64,000 bases of DNA from positions 1 to 64,000 of the forward strand of contig JAKLHK010000015.1 in assembly GCA_022710185.1 (NCBI GenBank), in the 5' to 3' direction. A program made the position numbers and the translations under genes. The stretch comes from Bacteroidota bacterium (GTDB lineage: Bacteria; Bacteroidota; Bacteroidia; Bacteroidales; JAGNHN01). Within the stretch, counting starts at the first letter, position 1, and the number at the start of each line of letters is the position of its first letter. Below are positions 28,034 to 36,402 of this stretch, one piece after another. The notes under the pieces are model-generated. The model ran no database searches and was not told where the DNA came from. It was given only the letters and a program-made list of their open reading frames with translations.

Positions 28034-28976
28034 TGCATTGGGGATAAATGCCGGAAGGGCAATCTGCTATTCCGGCTTCCGCGAAGGCCAGCAGCCGGGA
28101 GGAAAGTATCCTTCCTATGCGGAGGTAAGGGAAGATCTCATGCTGTTGCACGGGCATTGGAAATACCTGCGGCTGTTCGATACCGATCGGCATGCCGAAA
28201 CGGTACTGGAGGTAATACAGCGGGAAAACCTTGATTTCAGGGTAATGCTGGGAGCCTACATAGAGGCCGAAATGAACAACTTCAACTGTCCGTGGAACAG
28301 CGGGGTATACACTGAAGCACAGCTGGAAGCCAACGCGATAAGTAATGAAAGGAAGATCAGTCGTTTGATCGACATGGGGAAGGCCTTCCCGGGGATCGTC
28401 TTTGCACTATCCGCGGGTAATGAGGCCCTGGTCGGCTGGACAGACCACTATGTGCCGGAGTCCCGGGTAATGGAGTTTGTGCGAAAGATCAAGGAACAGG
28501 CACCTCAGCCCGTGACCTTCTGCGAAAACTACAGTCCGTGGCTCGACCAGTTGAAGCACCTGCCGGAAGAAGTGGACTTCATTTCCATACACACCTACCC
28601 GGTTTGGGAATACAAGCACATCGATGAAGCAATCGCGTATACGCGGGATAACTATAATTCGGTGGTTTCCAGGCATCCCGGTAAAAATGTGGTGATTACC
28701 GAGGCGGGCTGGGCTACCAACTCCAACGGCAGGGGTATCGACCCGGGCAAGGTGAACGAGGAGTACCAGAAAGCCTATTATGAAATGCTTATGGAGTGGT
28801 CGGAGCGGGAGAACATCCTGACTTTCTTTTTCGAAGCCTTCGATGAACGCTGGAAGGGTTCCCCTGAACCCCTGGAACCTGAAAAACATTGGGGCCTGTT
28901 CCACACCAACCGTACACCCAAACTGGCCATAAGCGATCACCTCACTGTCCCCAAAAACCCCAGGCAAGGGGTATGA
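28020..28976 (+). CDS. Second GH17 enzyme, translationally coupled
   Basis: A 318-residue GH17 protein, clearly diverged from its neighbour. Acid/base Glu135 lies in LSAGNEALVG and nucleophile Glu228 in VVITEAGWAT. Compared with the first GH17 it carries a longer insertion after the third strand (about residues 80-105, with EAEMNNFNCPWNSG). The likely start is a GTG at 28020, inside the 3' end of the preceding gene (14-base overlap). No signal peptide is present. The pair suggests a tandem duplication followed by specialisation; both are expected to act with the phosphorylase on imported oligosaccharides. Confidence 0.87.
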   Translation: MNSFNALGINAGRAICYSGFREGQQPGGKYPSYAEVREDLMLLHGHWKYLRLFDTDRHAETVLEVIQRENLDFRVMLGAYIEAEMNNFNCPWNSGVYTEAQLEANAISNERKISRLIDMGKAFPGIVFALSAGNEALVGWTDHYVPESRVMEFVRKIKEQAPQPVTFCENYSPWLDQLKHLPEEVDFISIHTYPVWEYKHIDEAIAYTRDNYNSVVSRHPGKNVVITEAGWATNSNGRGIDPGKVNEEYQKAYYEMLMEWSERENILTFFFEAFDERWKGSPEPLEPEKHWGLFHTNRTPKLAISDHLTVPKNPRQGV

Positions 28977-29014
28977 AAAGATAAATTTTGTTAACCCTTT
29001 AAAATCAAATCATT

Positions 29015-30853
29015 ATGAAGAAGTACTACGTGGTTTTAATGTTGCTTTCGGCCTCATTGAGCTTTGCTCAGAATGCGCCGATCAATTTCGAGACAGGAGG
29101 ATATGGAGCATCCTGGACCTGGACTGTTTTTGAGAACTTCACCAACCCTCCGCTCGAAATCGTCGCGAATCCCAGTGCAACCGGGATCAATACCTCCGCT
29201 ACCGTGGCCAAATTCACGGCCCTGCAGGCCGGCAATCCCTGGGCTGGTTGCGAATCATTGCACGGTACCACCAACCTGGGATCCTTTGTACTGGACACCA
29301 GTAATTCGATCATCAAGATCATGGTATGGAAGCCCGTGATCAGCGATGTGGGGATCAAGCTTGTGGCGAACTCGGGCTGGGCGATGGCAGAGATCAAGGT
29401 AGCCAATACCCTGATCAACCAGTGGGAAGAACTCACCTTCGACTTCTCCGCTTACCCCAACCCTCCGGCCATCGAAGGTCCTTATGATCAGATTGTTATT
29501 TTTCCTGATTTTAATCTGAGCGGAAGAACCCAGAACAACATCTGCTATTTCGACAACATCACCTTCAATCCCCAGGCAGCCAGTCTGAACTGGCCTGCAG
29601 CCCCCGCACCCACGCCCACCCATCCGGCCGCCAGCGTGATCTCGATGTTCAGCAATGCCTATACCAATGTCCCGGTCGACACCTGGCTCACCACCTGGTC
29701 CGCAGCCGTACTCACCGATACCAGCGTGGCAGGAAATGCGGTTAAGCGTTATTCCCAGCTCAATTTCGCAGGCATCGAGACCGCCTTGAACCAACTGGAC
29801 GTTTCGGGGATGACCCATCTGCACCTTGATGTCTGGTCCGCTGATTTCACCTTCTTCGGAATCAAGCTCGTCGATTTCGGTGCCAACGGAGCCTATGGGG
29901 GAGGCGACGATGTGGAGCACCAGCTCAACTTCACGGCGCCTGCCCAGGGTCAGTGGGTCAGTTACAACATCCCCCTGAGCGATTTCACAGGCCTTACTAC
30001 CAAACAGCACCTCGCCCAATACATCCTCGTGGGCCAGCCTACGGGAGTGAATACAGTCTTTATCGATAATTTCTACTTCTATTCTGCCAGCACGGCCACC
30101 TTCCCTCCGGCTGCCGCACCTACCCCCACTTTCCCTGCTTCCGGAGTGATCTCCCTCTATAGCGATGCCTACACCAACGTTCCGGTCGACACCTGGCTCA
30201 CTTCCTGGTCAGCAGCTCAGTTGCAGGATACCAACGTGGCCGGCAATGCCATTAAAAAGTACTCCCAACTGGATTTCGCAGGCATAGAAACCGTGCTGAA
30301 CCAGCTCAATGTGAGCGCGATGACCCACTTGCATATGGATGTATGGTCACCCAACTTCACCTTCTTCGGGATCAAGCTCGTTGACTTCGGAGCCGATGGC
30401 GCCTATGGCGGGGGCGACGACGTAGAGCACCAGGTCAATTTCACCTCGCCTTCACAAGGTCAGTGGGTCAGCTATGATATCCCCCTGACTGATTTTACCG
30501 GCCTCGTAACCAAACAACACCTTGCCCAGTACATCCTGGTAGGCCAGCCCACCGGCCTGAGCACCGTATTTCTGGATAATGTATACTTCTATGACATCGC
30601 TGTCGGCCTGCCTGAGGGCCATGCCGGCATGGATGCAGCGATCAGTGTCTATCCCAACCCCGTGGTTTCCGGACAGCCTGTGAAGATCGGGGGACCGGTC
30701 AGGTCCTCTGAAGTATTGGATATGACCGGACGGATCCTTTGGACCGGCTCCACTTCCTCCATCCCCACTGAAGGGCTGGAAAGGGGAATGTACCTGGTTC
30801 GGGTGCTCAGCCCCGACCAGCGGGTATCCACAGTTAAACTGAGGGTGGACTAA
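29015..30853 (+). CDS. T9SS-exported protein with tandem glycan-binding-like repeats
   Basis: A 612-residue secreted protein. Signal peptide about 1-18 (VVLMLLSASLSFA). An N-terminal jelly-roll-like domain (about 22-190) is followed by two very similar 170-residue repeats (VISMFSNAYTNVPVDTW from about 208; VISLYSDAYTNVPVDTW from about 378), each with LVDFGA[ND]GAYGGGDDVEHQ and ending in a FIDN/FLDN-type strand. A type IX secretion type-A sorting domain follows (ISVYPNPVVSGQPV ... GMYLVRVLSPDQRVSTVKLRVD). No catalytic residues are recognised. The repeats match the lipoprotein second in the operon, so a laminarin-binding or cell-surface role is inferred. A terminator follows 17 bases downstream. 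Confidence 0.82.
   Translation: MKKYYVVLMLLSASLSFAQNAPINFETGGYGASWTWTVFENFTNPPLEIVANPSATGINTSATVAKFTALQAGNPWAGCESLHGTTNLGSFVLDTSNSIIKIMVWKPVISDVGIKLVANSGWAMAEIKVANTLINQWEELTFDFSAYPNPPAIEGPYDQIVIFPDFNLSGRTQNNICYFDNITFNPQAASLNWPAAPAPTPTHPAASVISMFSNAYTNVPVDTWLTTWSAAVLTDTSVAGNAVKRYSQLNFAGIETALNQLDVSGMTHLHLDVWSADFTFFGIKLVDFGANGAYGGGDDVEHQLNFTAPAQGQWVSYNIPLSDFTGLTTKQHLAQYILVGQPTGVNTVFIDNFYFYSASTATFPPAAAPTPTFPASGVISLYSDAYTNVPVDTWLTSWSAAQLQDTNVAGNAIKKYSQLDFAGIETVLNQLNVSAMTHLHMDVWSPNFTFFGIKLVDFGADGAYGGGDDVEHQVNFTSPSQGQWVSYDIPLTDFTGLVTKQHLAQYILVGQPTGLSTVFLDNVYFYDIAVGLPEGHAGMDAAISVYPNPVVSGQPVKIGGPVRSSEVLDMTGRILWTGSTSSIPTEGLERGMYLVRVLSPDQRVSTVKLRVD
29606..30600 (+). repeat. Tandem duplication of a 510-base coding module
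   Basis: Two copies of about 490-510 bases lie head-to-tail inside the T9SS-exported protein, offset by exactly 510 bases at the VIS[ML] codons (29636 and 30146). Long stretches are near-identical at the DNA level, for example around the codons for GAYGGGDDVEH and HLAQYILVGQPTG, indicating a recent duplication or gene conversion. Confidence 0.8.
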
Positions 30854-30869
30854 TCCTGCCCCGGGCGCA

Positions 30870-30904
30870 TAAAGAGCCGGCCGTTGCGGTCGGCTCTTTA
30901 TTCT
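30870..30904 (+). terminator. Rho-independent terminator ending the glucan operon
   Basis: AAAGAGCCGGCC pairs with GGTCGGCTCTTT (12 pairs, one G-U) around a GTTGC loop, followed by a short T-rich tail (TTTATTCTT). It lies 17 bases after the stop of the T9SS-exported protein and separates the operon from the regulator. Confidence 0.9.
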
Positions 30905-30912
30905 TATCTTTA
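30884..30912 (+). promoter_or_regulatory. Candidate promoter of the regulator, overlapping the terminator
   Basis: TTG at 30884-30886, an 18-base spacer and TATCTTTA at 30905-30912 form a near-match to the Bacteroidota TTTG/TAnnTTTG promoter, 28 bases before the regulator's GTG. The upstream half lies in the terminator stem. Weakly supported, since the last base of the -7 box is A rather than G. Confidence 0.35.
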
Positions 30913-30940
30913 ATAGCATATTTCTAAAACACTAATCCGC

Positions 30941-33643
30941 GTGCCCAGCATCCGTCGCGCCATTCTCCTGCTGCTGATCCTTCCGGCGCTCAGCCTTACG
31001 GCGCAGTCGGTCAGCGAGAAAGGCACGCCCCCGCTCCGGAACTATGCCCCCGCAGACTACCTCGACAAGGGGAAAATATGGGATATAGGTTCAGCTCCAG
31101 GGGGGATGGTGTATATGGCAGCCGACAAGGGCCTGCTGGAGTTCGACGGGACCACCTGGCGCTGCTATCAGGGGAGCGCAGGGATCATCCGTTCCATCCG
31201 GGTGATCGATGACACCCTGATCTACACAGGCTCCGATCTCGATTTCGGGGTATGGAGGCGCAACGCCGCCCTGGAGCTGGAATATGCCTCGCTCTATCCT
31301 CACCAAAAAGAAGTGAGCGAATTGAACGAGGAGTTCTGGAACGTTTTCCTCCTGAAAAGCCGGATCGCTTTCGTCTCCTCCCAAAATATTTATGTTTACG
31401 ATGGAAGACAGCTGACCAAGATTCCGGCGCCTGCGGGCTTCACCGGATCCTGCCAGTGGAAGGATACCCTATTCCTTACCGATGGGTCCTCCGGCCTGTA
31501 TGCCTTCAACGGCCGCTCATTGACCCGCCGATGCACCTTTCCCCCCGGCCCACCCCTCATGGTGGCCGGGGTATACCATGACGGGAAAAACCTGGTCGTG
31601 GTAACAAGGGACCAGGGCTTGTTCAGGCTGGAGGCCGGGGCCTTGCGGCCGTTAGACAGCGATCTCAGCCTGAGGCTGCAGCAAGCGAAGGTCTTCAGCT
31701 TCGAAAGGATTAACGATACTCTCCTGGCCCTGGGGACAGTGCTCAAAGGGGTATACCTCGTCCATAGGGAAGGAAAGCTCGTCCACCATATCAATAAGCA
31801 CAAGGGTCTGCCCAACAATACCGTGCTCAGCCTGCATGGCAGCGGCTCAGGAAAGCTCTGGATGGGCATGGATTTTGGCTTGTCGGTACTCGACCTTTCC
31901 AGCAGGTTTACCTTCTTCTTTGATCACAGGGGTGACTTTGGCACCGGATATACGGCGCTGCTCAACGGCGACGACTTCTTTCTTGGCACCAACCAGGGGC
32001 TTTACCACTCCCCCTGGGAAGCCATGAACGATGACCATGAATTTACCGCATTCAGCCTGATCAGCGGTACCGAGGGACAGGTATGGTCCCTGGCAGCTAT
32101 CGATGGACAGATGTTCGTAGGGCATGACCGAGGCCTGTTCATGATGCAGGGAAGGAGGATCGAATGGCTGATGCAGACCGATGGGGCCTGGACCATGCTG
32201 GAGTTCAGGGGGAATGTCCTGGTAGGTGGATACAACGGCATCAGCGTGATCCGTAAGGAAGATAACCGCTGGAAATACACCGGCAAGCTCGACCTCATCC
32301 TGGGCTCCTGCAACCAGCTCCTTCCCGGGCCTGATGGAGCGCTCTGGGTGAGGATACCCACTTTCGGGATCATCCGCGCTGTGCTGGACCACAATCTCTA
32401 CCCCCGGGAGCGCATCATATTCCCCGAGGCAGATTTCGAAGGGGATGATCCCCGGCTGGAAGTGGATGCAGAAGGGCTCCATCTGGTGACCAGCAGGTAC
32501 CGTTACACCTATCTCGGCAAGCAAAAACGCTTTACGACCGGGGTAAGGGATACGACTGCCATGCAACACCTGCAACCAGGTGCCTCCGCATTCCCGGGCC
32601 GCTGGGTGCAGCTGAGTGCAGACTACTCCTTCTACCCGGTGTACAACGGATTTGCCCTGGAAAACCTGCGCCGCGCCCAACCTATGGATGCGGGCAATTT
32701 CAGGGTGCTCTTCAGGAGTATGGTGGCGCACCGAAACCACGAAAGCATGGTGTTCTTCCCAGGGGACCTGATACCCTTCAGGCTCAATAACCTTGAGATC
32801 GCCTGTCTGGTGCCCAATCGCGAGGGAGTCCTCTATCAGTTCAGAATGGATGAGGACGGGGCCTGGAGCGATTGGTCCCCTTCCGGAAGCCTCAGGCTTT
32901 ACGATCTGGACCACGGCGAACATACCATCTATATCCGCAGCCGTATAGGGTCCGGGATGAGCGAGGTACTGGAGATCCCCATCCGTATCGAGGCTCCCTG
33001 GTACCGTAAAGGCTGGGCCATATTATCCTATGTTGTCCTCCTGCTTATGATGGCGCTGCTCCTTGTTCGTGCCCGTAAGCGGTTCAGAACAAGGCAGCAG
33101 CGGCTCATCATGGCGCGCGAGAAGGAGAAGATGCGCCTCCAGCAGGAAGAATACCGTCAGAAGATCATCCAGCTGGAGCAGGAGAGGTTGAGGATCGACC
33201 ATGATCAGCTCAAGCAGCAACTGAAGAACAAGACCATCGAATTGGCCAGTAAGGCCAAGGACAACGAGGATAAAAACCGTCTGCTGCTGACGCTCAAGGA
33301 GAAATGCGAAACGGCCCAGCGTAACCCGCTGTCCAGCCAAAGGAACTGGGCGGAGATGCAGCGCCTGCTGGACTCTTTCCTCAAGGTGGAGGACCGGACC
33401 TTCGATATACAGATGGATGAACTGCACCAGGAGTTCTTCCGCAAGCTGAGGGACCGCTACCCTGCCTTATCGGGCAAGGACCTGAGGTTCTGTGCCTATC
33501 TCAAAATAGGCCTGAACTCCAAGGAAATCGCAGATATCCTGAACATCCAGCCTTCGAGCGCCTTCATCAGCCGCTCCCGGCTCCGGAAAAAGCTTAGCCT
33601 CAGGCATGATGAGGATCTCTACGAGTTCCTGAACTCCATCTGA
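30941..33643 (+). CDS. Membrane-spanning Y_Y_Y/LuxR-type one-component regulator
   Basis: A 900-residue regulator. Signal peptide or N-terminal anchor (1-21), then a long beta-propeller-like sensor of two-component-regulator repeats (about 25-610; e.g. GKIWDIGSAPGGMVYMAADKGLLEFDG), a triple-tyrosine (Y_Y_Y) domain (about 625-683), one transmembrane helix (about 688-709), a coiled coil (about 710-790) and a C-terminal LuxR-like helix-turn-helix (NSKEIADILNIQPSSAFISRSRLRKKL, about 859-885). Unlike hybrid two-component systems it has no kinase or receiver domain, so signalling must pass directly across the membrane. GTG start at 30941. Position just after the glucan operon suggests it controls it, sensing a periplasmic glucan fragment. 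Confidence 0.85.
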   Translation: MPSIRRAILLLLILPALSLTAQSVSEKGTPPLRNYAPADYLDKGKIWDIGSAPGGMVYMAADKGLLEFDGTTWRCYQGSAGIIRSIRVIDDTLIYTGSDLDFGVWRRNAALELEYASLYPHQKEVSELNEEFWNVFLLKSRIAFVSSQNIYVYDGRQLTKIPAPAGFTGSCQWKDTLFLTDGSSGLYAFNGRSLTRRCTFPPGPPLMVAGVYHDGKNLVVVTRDQGLFRLEAGALRPLDSDLSLRLQQAKVFSFERINDTLLALGTVLKGVYLVHREGKLVHHINKHKGLPNNTVLSLHGSGSGKLWMGMDFGLSVLDLSSRFTFFFDHRGDFGTGYTALLNGDDFFLGTNQGLYHSPWEAMNDDHEFTAFSLISGTEGQVWSLAAIDGQMFVGHDRGLFMMQGRRIEWLMQTDGAWTMLEFRGNVLVGGYNGISVIRKEDNRWKYTGKLDLILGSCNQLLPGPDGALWVRIPTFGIIRAVLDHNLYPRERIIFPEADFEGDDPRLEVDAEGLHLVTSRYRYTYLGKQKRFTTGVRDTTAMQHLQPGASAFPGRWVQLSADYSFYPVYNGFALENLRRAQPMDAGNFRVLFRSMVAHRNHESMVFFPGDLIPFRLNNLEIACLVPNREGVLYQFRMDEDGAWSDWSPSGSLRLYDLDHGEHTIYIRSRIGSGMSEVLEIPIRIEAPWYRKGWAILSYVVLLLMMALLLVRARKRFRTRQQRLIMAREKEKMRLQQEEYRQKIIQLEQERLRIDHDQLKQQLKNKTIELASKAKDNEDKNRLLLTLKEKCETAQRNPLSSQRNWAEMQRLLDSFLKVEDRTFDIQMDELHQEFFRKLRDRYPALSGKDLRFCAYLKIGLNSKEIADILNIQPSSAFISRSRLRKKLSLRHDEDLYEFLNSI

Positions 33644-33668
33644 CCCACATTTCCCTATCTTTAGGGGG

Positions 33669-34283
33669 ATGAAACACCTCCTGTTATTGGTCGTCCTGCT
33701 TGGGGTCTTCATTCATGGAGGTTCCCAGACGCTGATGATGGGCATTGACCTGGGCGCCGGGGCCTCCAAACTGGAGCCCAGGCCTACCTCGCCCTACCTT
33801 CAGTATGAGCGCTTCCCTGCCCTGGTATTCGGTGCCCAGCTGGAATACCTTACCCGGCGTGCGGTGATGTCGCCCAAGCTGGGTTTCTGGATCGAGATCG
33901 GGGGTGAAGAGGGCCATCCCATCGGGGTAATGACCTTTCCGCTCATGGCCAAGGCCACCTTCGGGAAGAAATGGCGGCCCTACCTGCAGGGAGGGATCGC
34001 CGGTTGCTATGTGTTCGAACGCTCCAGAAGGTATCAGACCTCCGATTTCAGTACCATCTATGGTGTGGGAATAGAGCTGGGGATGAAAACTGGCAATTAT
34101 TTTTTTGCGGAATATGTACACCTGGCAGGGATCAGCAGCGTGTACGACCAGTTGATGAACGATGCGGGCTCCACCGTTCGGCTCACAGAGAACCACCACC
34201 TGCGACAATACCTTAGCTTCGGTGCCATGTTTTTCCTGGGCGGGAACCCACACTATATCAAACAGCGCTTGCGGACCGAATAG
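33669..34283 (+). CDS. Uncharacterised outer-membrane beta-barrel protein
   Basis: A 204-residue exported protein with a signal peptide (LLLLVVLLGVFIHGGSQ, cleavage near 20) and an OmpA/porin-like barrel pattern: alternating strands such as ALVFGAQLEYL, MAKATFGKKWRPYLQGGIAGCYV, GVGIELGMKTGNYFFAEYVHLAG and YLSFGAMFFLGG. No named family recognised. It follows the regulator by 25 bases; TATCTTTA directly upstream, five bases before the ATG, resembles a -7 box and would make a near-leaderless transcript. A link to either the glucan locus or the carotenoid genes is not shown. Confidence 0.7.
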   Translation: MKHLLLLVVLLGVFIHGGSQTLMMGIDLGAGASKLEPRPTSPYLQYERFPALVFGAQLEYLTRRAVMSPKLGFWIEIGGEEGHPIGVMTFPLMAKATFGKKWRPYLQGGIAGCYVFERSRRYQTSDFSTIYGVGIELGMKTGNYFFAEYVHLAGISSVYDQLMNDAGSTVRLTENHHLRQYLSFGAMFFLGGNPHYIKQRLRTE

Positions 34284-34319
34284 CGGTGAACCAAAGCAGG
34301 GGACAATCGTTCCTTAGTC

Positions 34320-35765
34320 ATGAAAAACGCACTCATCATCGGGGCGGGAGTATCCGGTTTGGCCACGGCCATACGCCTGGCGGCAGCCGGATGGGCCGTG
34401 GAGGTGCATGAGGCCGCGGAAGGCCCCGGCGGCAAGATGGGAAGCCTGGAGCAGGACGGCTTCCGCTGGGATACCGGGCCTTCGTTGTTCACCTGGCCGG
34501 CCCTGGCTGAAGAGCTCTTCCATAGTGCGGGGAGATCCCTGTCCGAATACATCCCCCTGCGCCGTCTCTCCCTGATCACCCGTTACCGTTTCGCCGACGG
34601 CACCCTGGTGGATGCCCCGTCCGAAGCGGAGGCCTTCGCCACCGCGCTGGAGCGCCAGTGTGGGGAGCCTGTGCGCAATACCCTGAACTACCTTGACGAC
34701 TGCCGCCGGCTGTTCGAGCTCACCCGGCCCGTCTTCCTCGAACATCCGCCGGGCATAGGCCGTATATTCTCAAAGGATTACCTGCAAGCTTACCCCCACC
34801 TGTACCGCCTCAGGGCATGGACCAGCCTCCACCGCCACCATGCCCGGGTGTTCCACACCCCCCAGGCAATGCAGCTCTTCGATCGCTATGCCACATACAG
34901 CGGTTCCAACCCCTATTCCGCGCCGGCCACACTCAGAGTGATCGCCCATCTGGAGCACAACGAAGGGGCATACTTCCCTGAACAGGGGATGTATGGCTTC
35001 GCCCGGGGCCTTTATCGCCTGGGCCAGGAGCTGGGAGTGAGCTATCACTTCAATAGCCGCGCACTGCGCCTGGTGGAACGCTCGGGGCGCATCGCCGGGG
35101 TGGAAACTACCCGGGGGTACCGGGAAGCCGGGGTGGTGGTGTCGTCTGCCGACGTGAGCGGCCCGGAAGGCTTCAGCCGTAAAGACCCCCTGCCCCCGGA
35201 ACGGCTCTCTTCCTCGGCCATCATCTTCTTCCTTGGGCTGAACAAGAGCTACCCCGGACTGGACCTGCACAATATGTTTTTTTCCGCCGATTACCAGAAC
35301 GAGTTCAGGCAGATGTTCAGTGAACTCAATCTGGCTCCCGACATGAGCATTTATGTGTTTGTCAGCAGCAAGCTGGTGCCCTCCGATGCCCCCCCCGGCC
35401 ATGAGAACTGGTTCGTCATGGTAAATGCACCCCCCGATGCAGGCCAGGACTGGGGACGTCTGGCCGCGGAAAGCCGGGAGCGTATCCTCGATAAGCTGGA
35501 GCAGTCGCTGGGTCAACCGATAAGGCCCCATATCGTAAGTGAAGCCCGCCTTCTTCCTACCGACCTGGCCACCACTAGCGGGGCATGGCGTGGGGCGCTT
35601 TACGGGCCGAACGGCAACAGGGCCATGTCGGCGTTCCACCGTCACCCCGTTCAGGGGCGCCGGAAGAACCTGTTCCATACCGGGGGTTCGGTACACCCCG
35701 GGGGCGGCATCCCCCTTTGCCTGCTCTCCGCACGCATTGCCACCGCTAAGATCCTTTCGCTATGA
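34320..35765 (+). CDS. Carotenoid desaturase, CrtD/CrtI family
   Basis: A 481-residue FAD-dependent carotenoid desaturase. N-terminal FAD motif LIIGAGVSGLATAIRLAAAG; the PGGKMGSLEQDGFRWDTGPSLFTWP block and C-terminal FHTGGSVHPGGGIPLCLLSA are family signatures. The middle QLFDRYATYSGSNPYSAPATL is closer to CrtD-type 1-hydroxycarotenoid 3,4-desaturases than to phytoene desaturase CrtI in my reading, which fits the hydratase next door. First gene of a seven-gene run with very short or overlapping junctions; it overlaps the next by four bases (ATGA). Phytoene synthase (crtB) is absent from the window. Confidence 0.82.
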   Translation: MKNALIIGAGVSGLATAIRLAAAGWAVEVHEAAEGPGGKMGSLEQDGFRWDTGPSLFTWPALAEELFHSAGRSLSEYIPLRRLSLITRYRFADGTLVDAPSEAEAFATALERQCGEPVRNTLNYLDDCRRLFELTRPVFLEHPPGIGRIFSKDYLQAYPHLYRLRAWTSLHRHHARVFHTPQAMQLFDRYATYSGSNPYSAPATLRVIAHLEHNEGAYFPEQGMYGFARGLYRLGQELGVSYHFNSRALRLVERSGRIAGVETTRGYREAGVVVSSADVSGPEGFSRKDPLPPERLSSSAIIFFLGLNKSYPGLDLHNMFFSADYQNEFRQMFSELNLAPDMSIYVFVSSKLVPSDAPPGHENWFVMVNAPPDAGQDWGRLAAESRERILDKLEQSLGQPIRPHIVSEARLLPTDLATTSGAWRGALYGPNGNRAMSAFHRHPVQGRRKNLFHTGGSVHPGGGIPLCLLSARIATAKILSL

Positions 35766-36400
35766 AAAAGCATATCCGCGGCATCCGGGTATTTCTCCTC
35801 ATTTACTTCCTGGCCGGGGCCCTGGGATTGAGCTTCAGCCCCGTGCAAGCGTACTTTCTTCCCCTGGTACCCTTTAGCCTGCTGCTGAGCTATGTGTTCC
35901 TTGCCCTGTTTCACGAAGGAAGCAGGAAAGCCCTGGTGTTCTTGCTCTTTGCAGGAGTGGCCATGACAGGGCTGCTGGTGGAAGCCATCGGAGTACATAG
36001 CGGCCTCATTTTTGGCGAGTATGCTTACGGCAGTACCCTGGGACTGGAGGTCTGGGGCGTTCCTCTGCTCATTGGAGGCAACTGGCTGATGCTTACCTAT
36101 TGCACTCACCTTATTCTCCACGACCTGAAGATCAGGGTGCTGCCCGCTCTGCTGCTGGGGTCCTTGCTCATGACCCTTTACGACTGGCTGATGGAACCCG
36201 TGGCTGTGCACCTGGACATGTGGTCCTGGGCAGGCGGAGGAATCCCCTTGCAGAACTATCTCGCCTGGTTCCTTCTCTCCTTCCTGTTCCTGGGCATTTT
36301 CCAACTTAGCAGGATACGCTATGCCAACCCCCTGGCCAGGGATATCCTGGTGATCCAGGCCGGCTTTTTTGCGCTCATGAACCTCCTTATTAATGTGTAG
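35762..36400 (+). CDS. CruF-like carotenoid 1,2-hydratase (DUF422)
   Basis: A 212-residue membrane protein with about six hydrophobic helices, matching the DUF422/CruF carotenoid biosynthesis family. Typical features are LVEAIGVHSGLIFGEYAYG (about residues 75-93), WGVPLLIGGNWLMLTY, and YDWLMEPVAVHLDMWSW (about 140-156). CruF adds water across the terminal double bond of a psi end to give a tertiary alcohol, the site later glycosylated. It overlaps the desaturase by four bases and is followed two bases later by the acyltransferase, so the run is one operon. Confidence 0.82.
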   Translation: MKKHIRGIRVFLLIYFLAGALGLSFSPVQAYFLPLVPFSLLLSYVFLALFHEGSRKALVFLLFAGVAMTGLLVEAIGVHSGLIFGEYAYGSTLGLEVWGVPLLIGGNWLMLTYCTHLILHDLKIRVLPALLLGSLLMTLYDWLMEPVAVHLDMWSWAGGGIPLQNYLAWFLLSFLFLGIFQLSRIRYANPLARDILVIQAGFFALMNLLINV

Positions 36401-36402
36401 CC

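Noticed and set aside
31847-32923. 358-codon minus-strand frame within the regulator gene
   Set aside because: Antisense shadow of a well-supported regulator.
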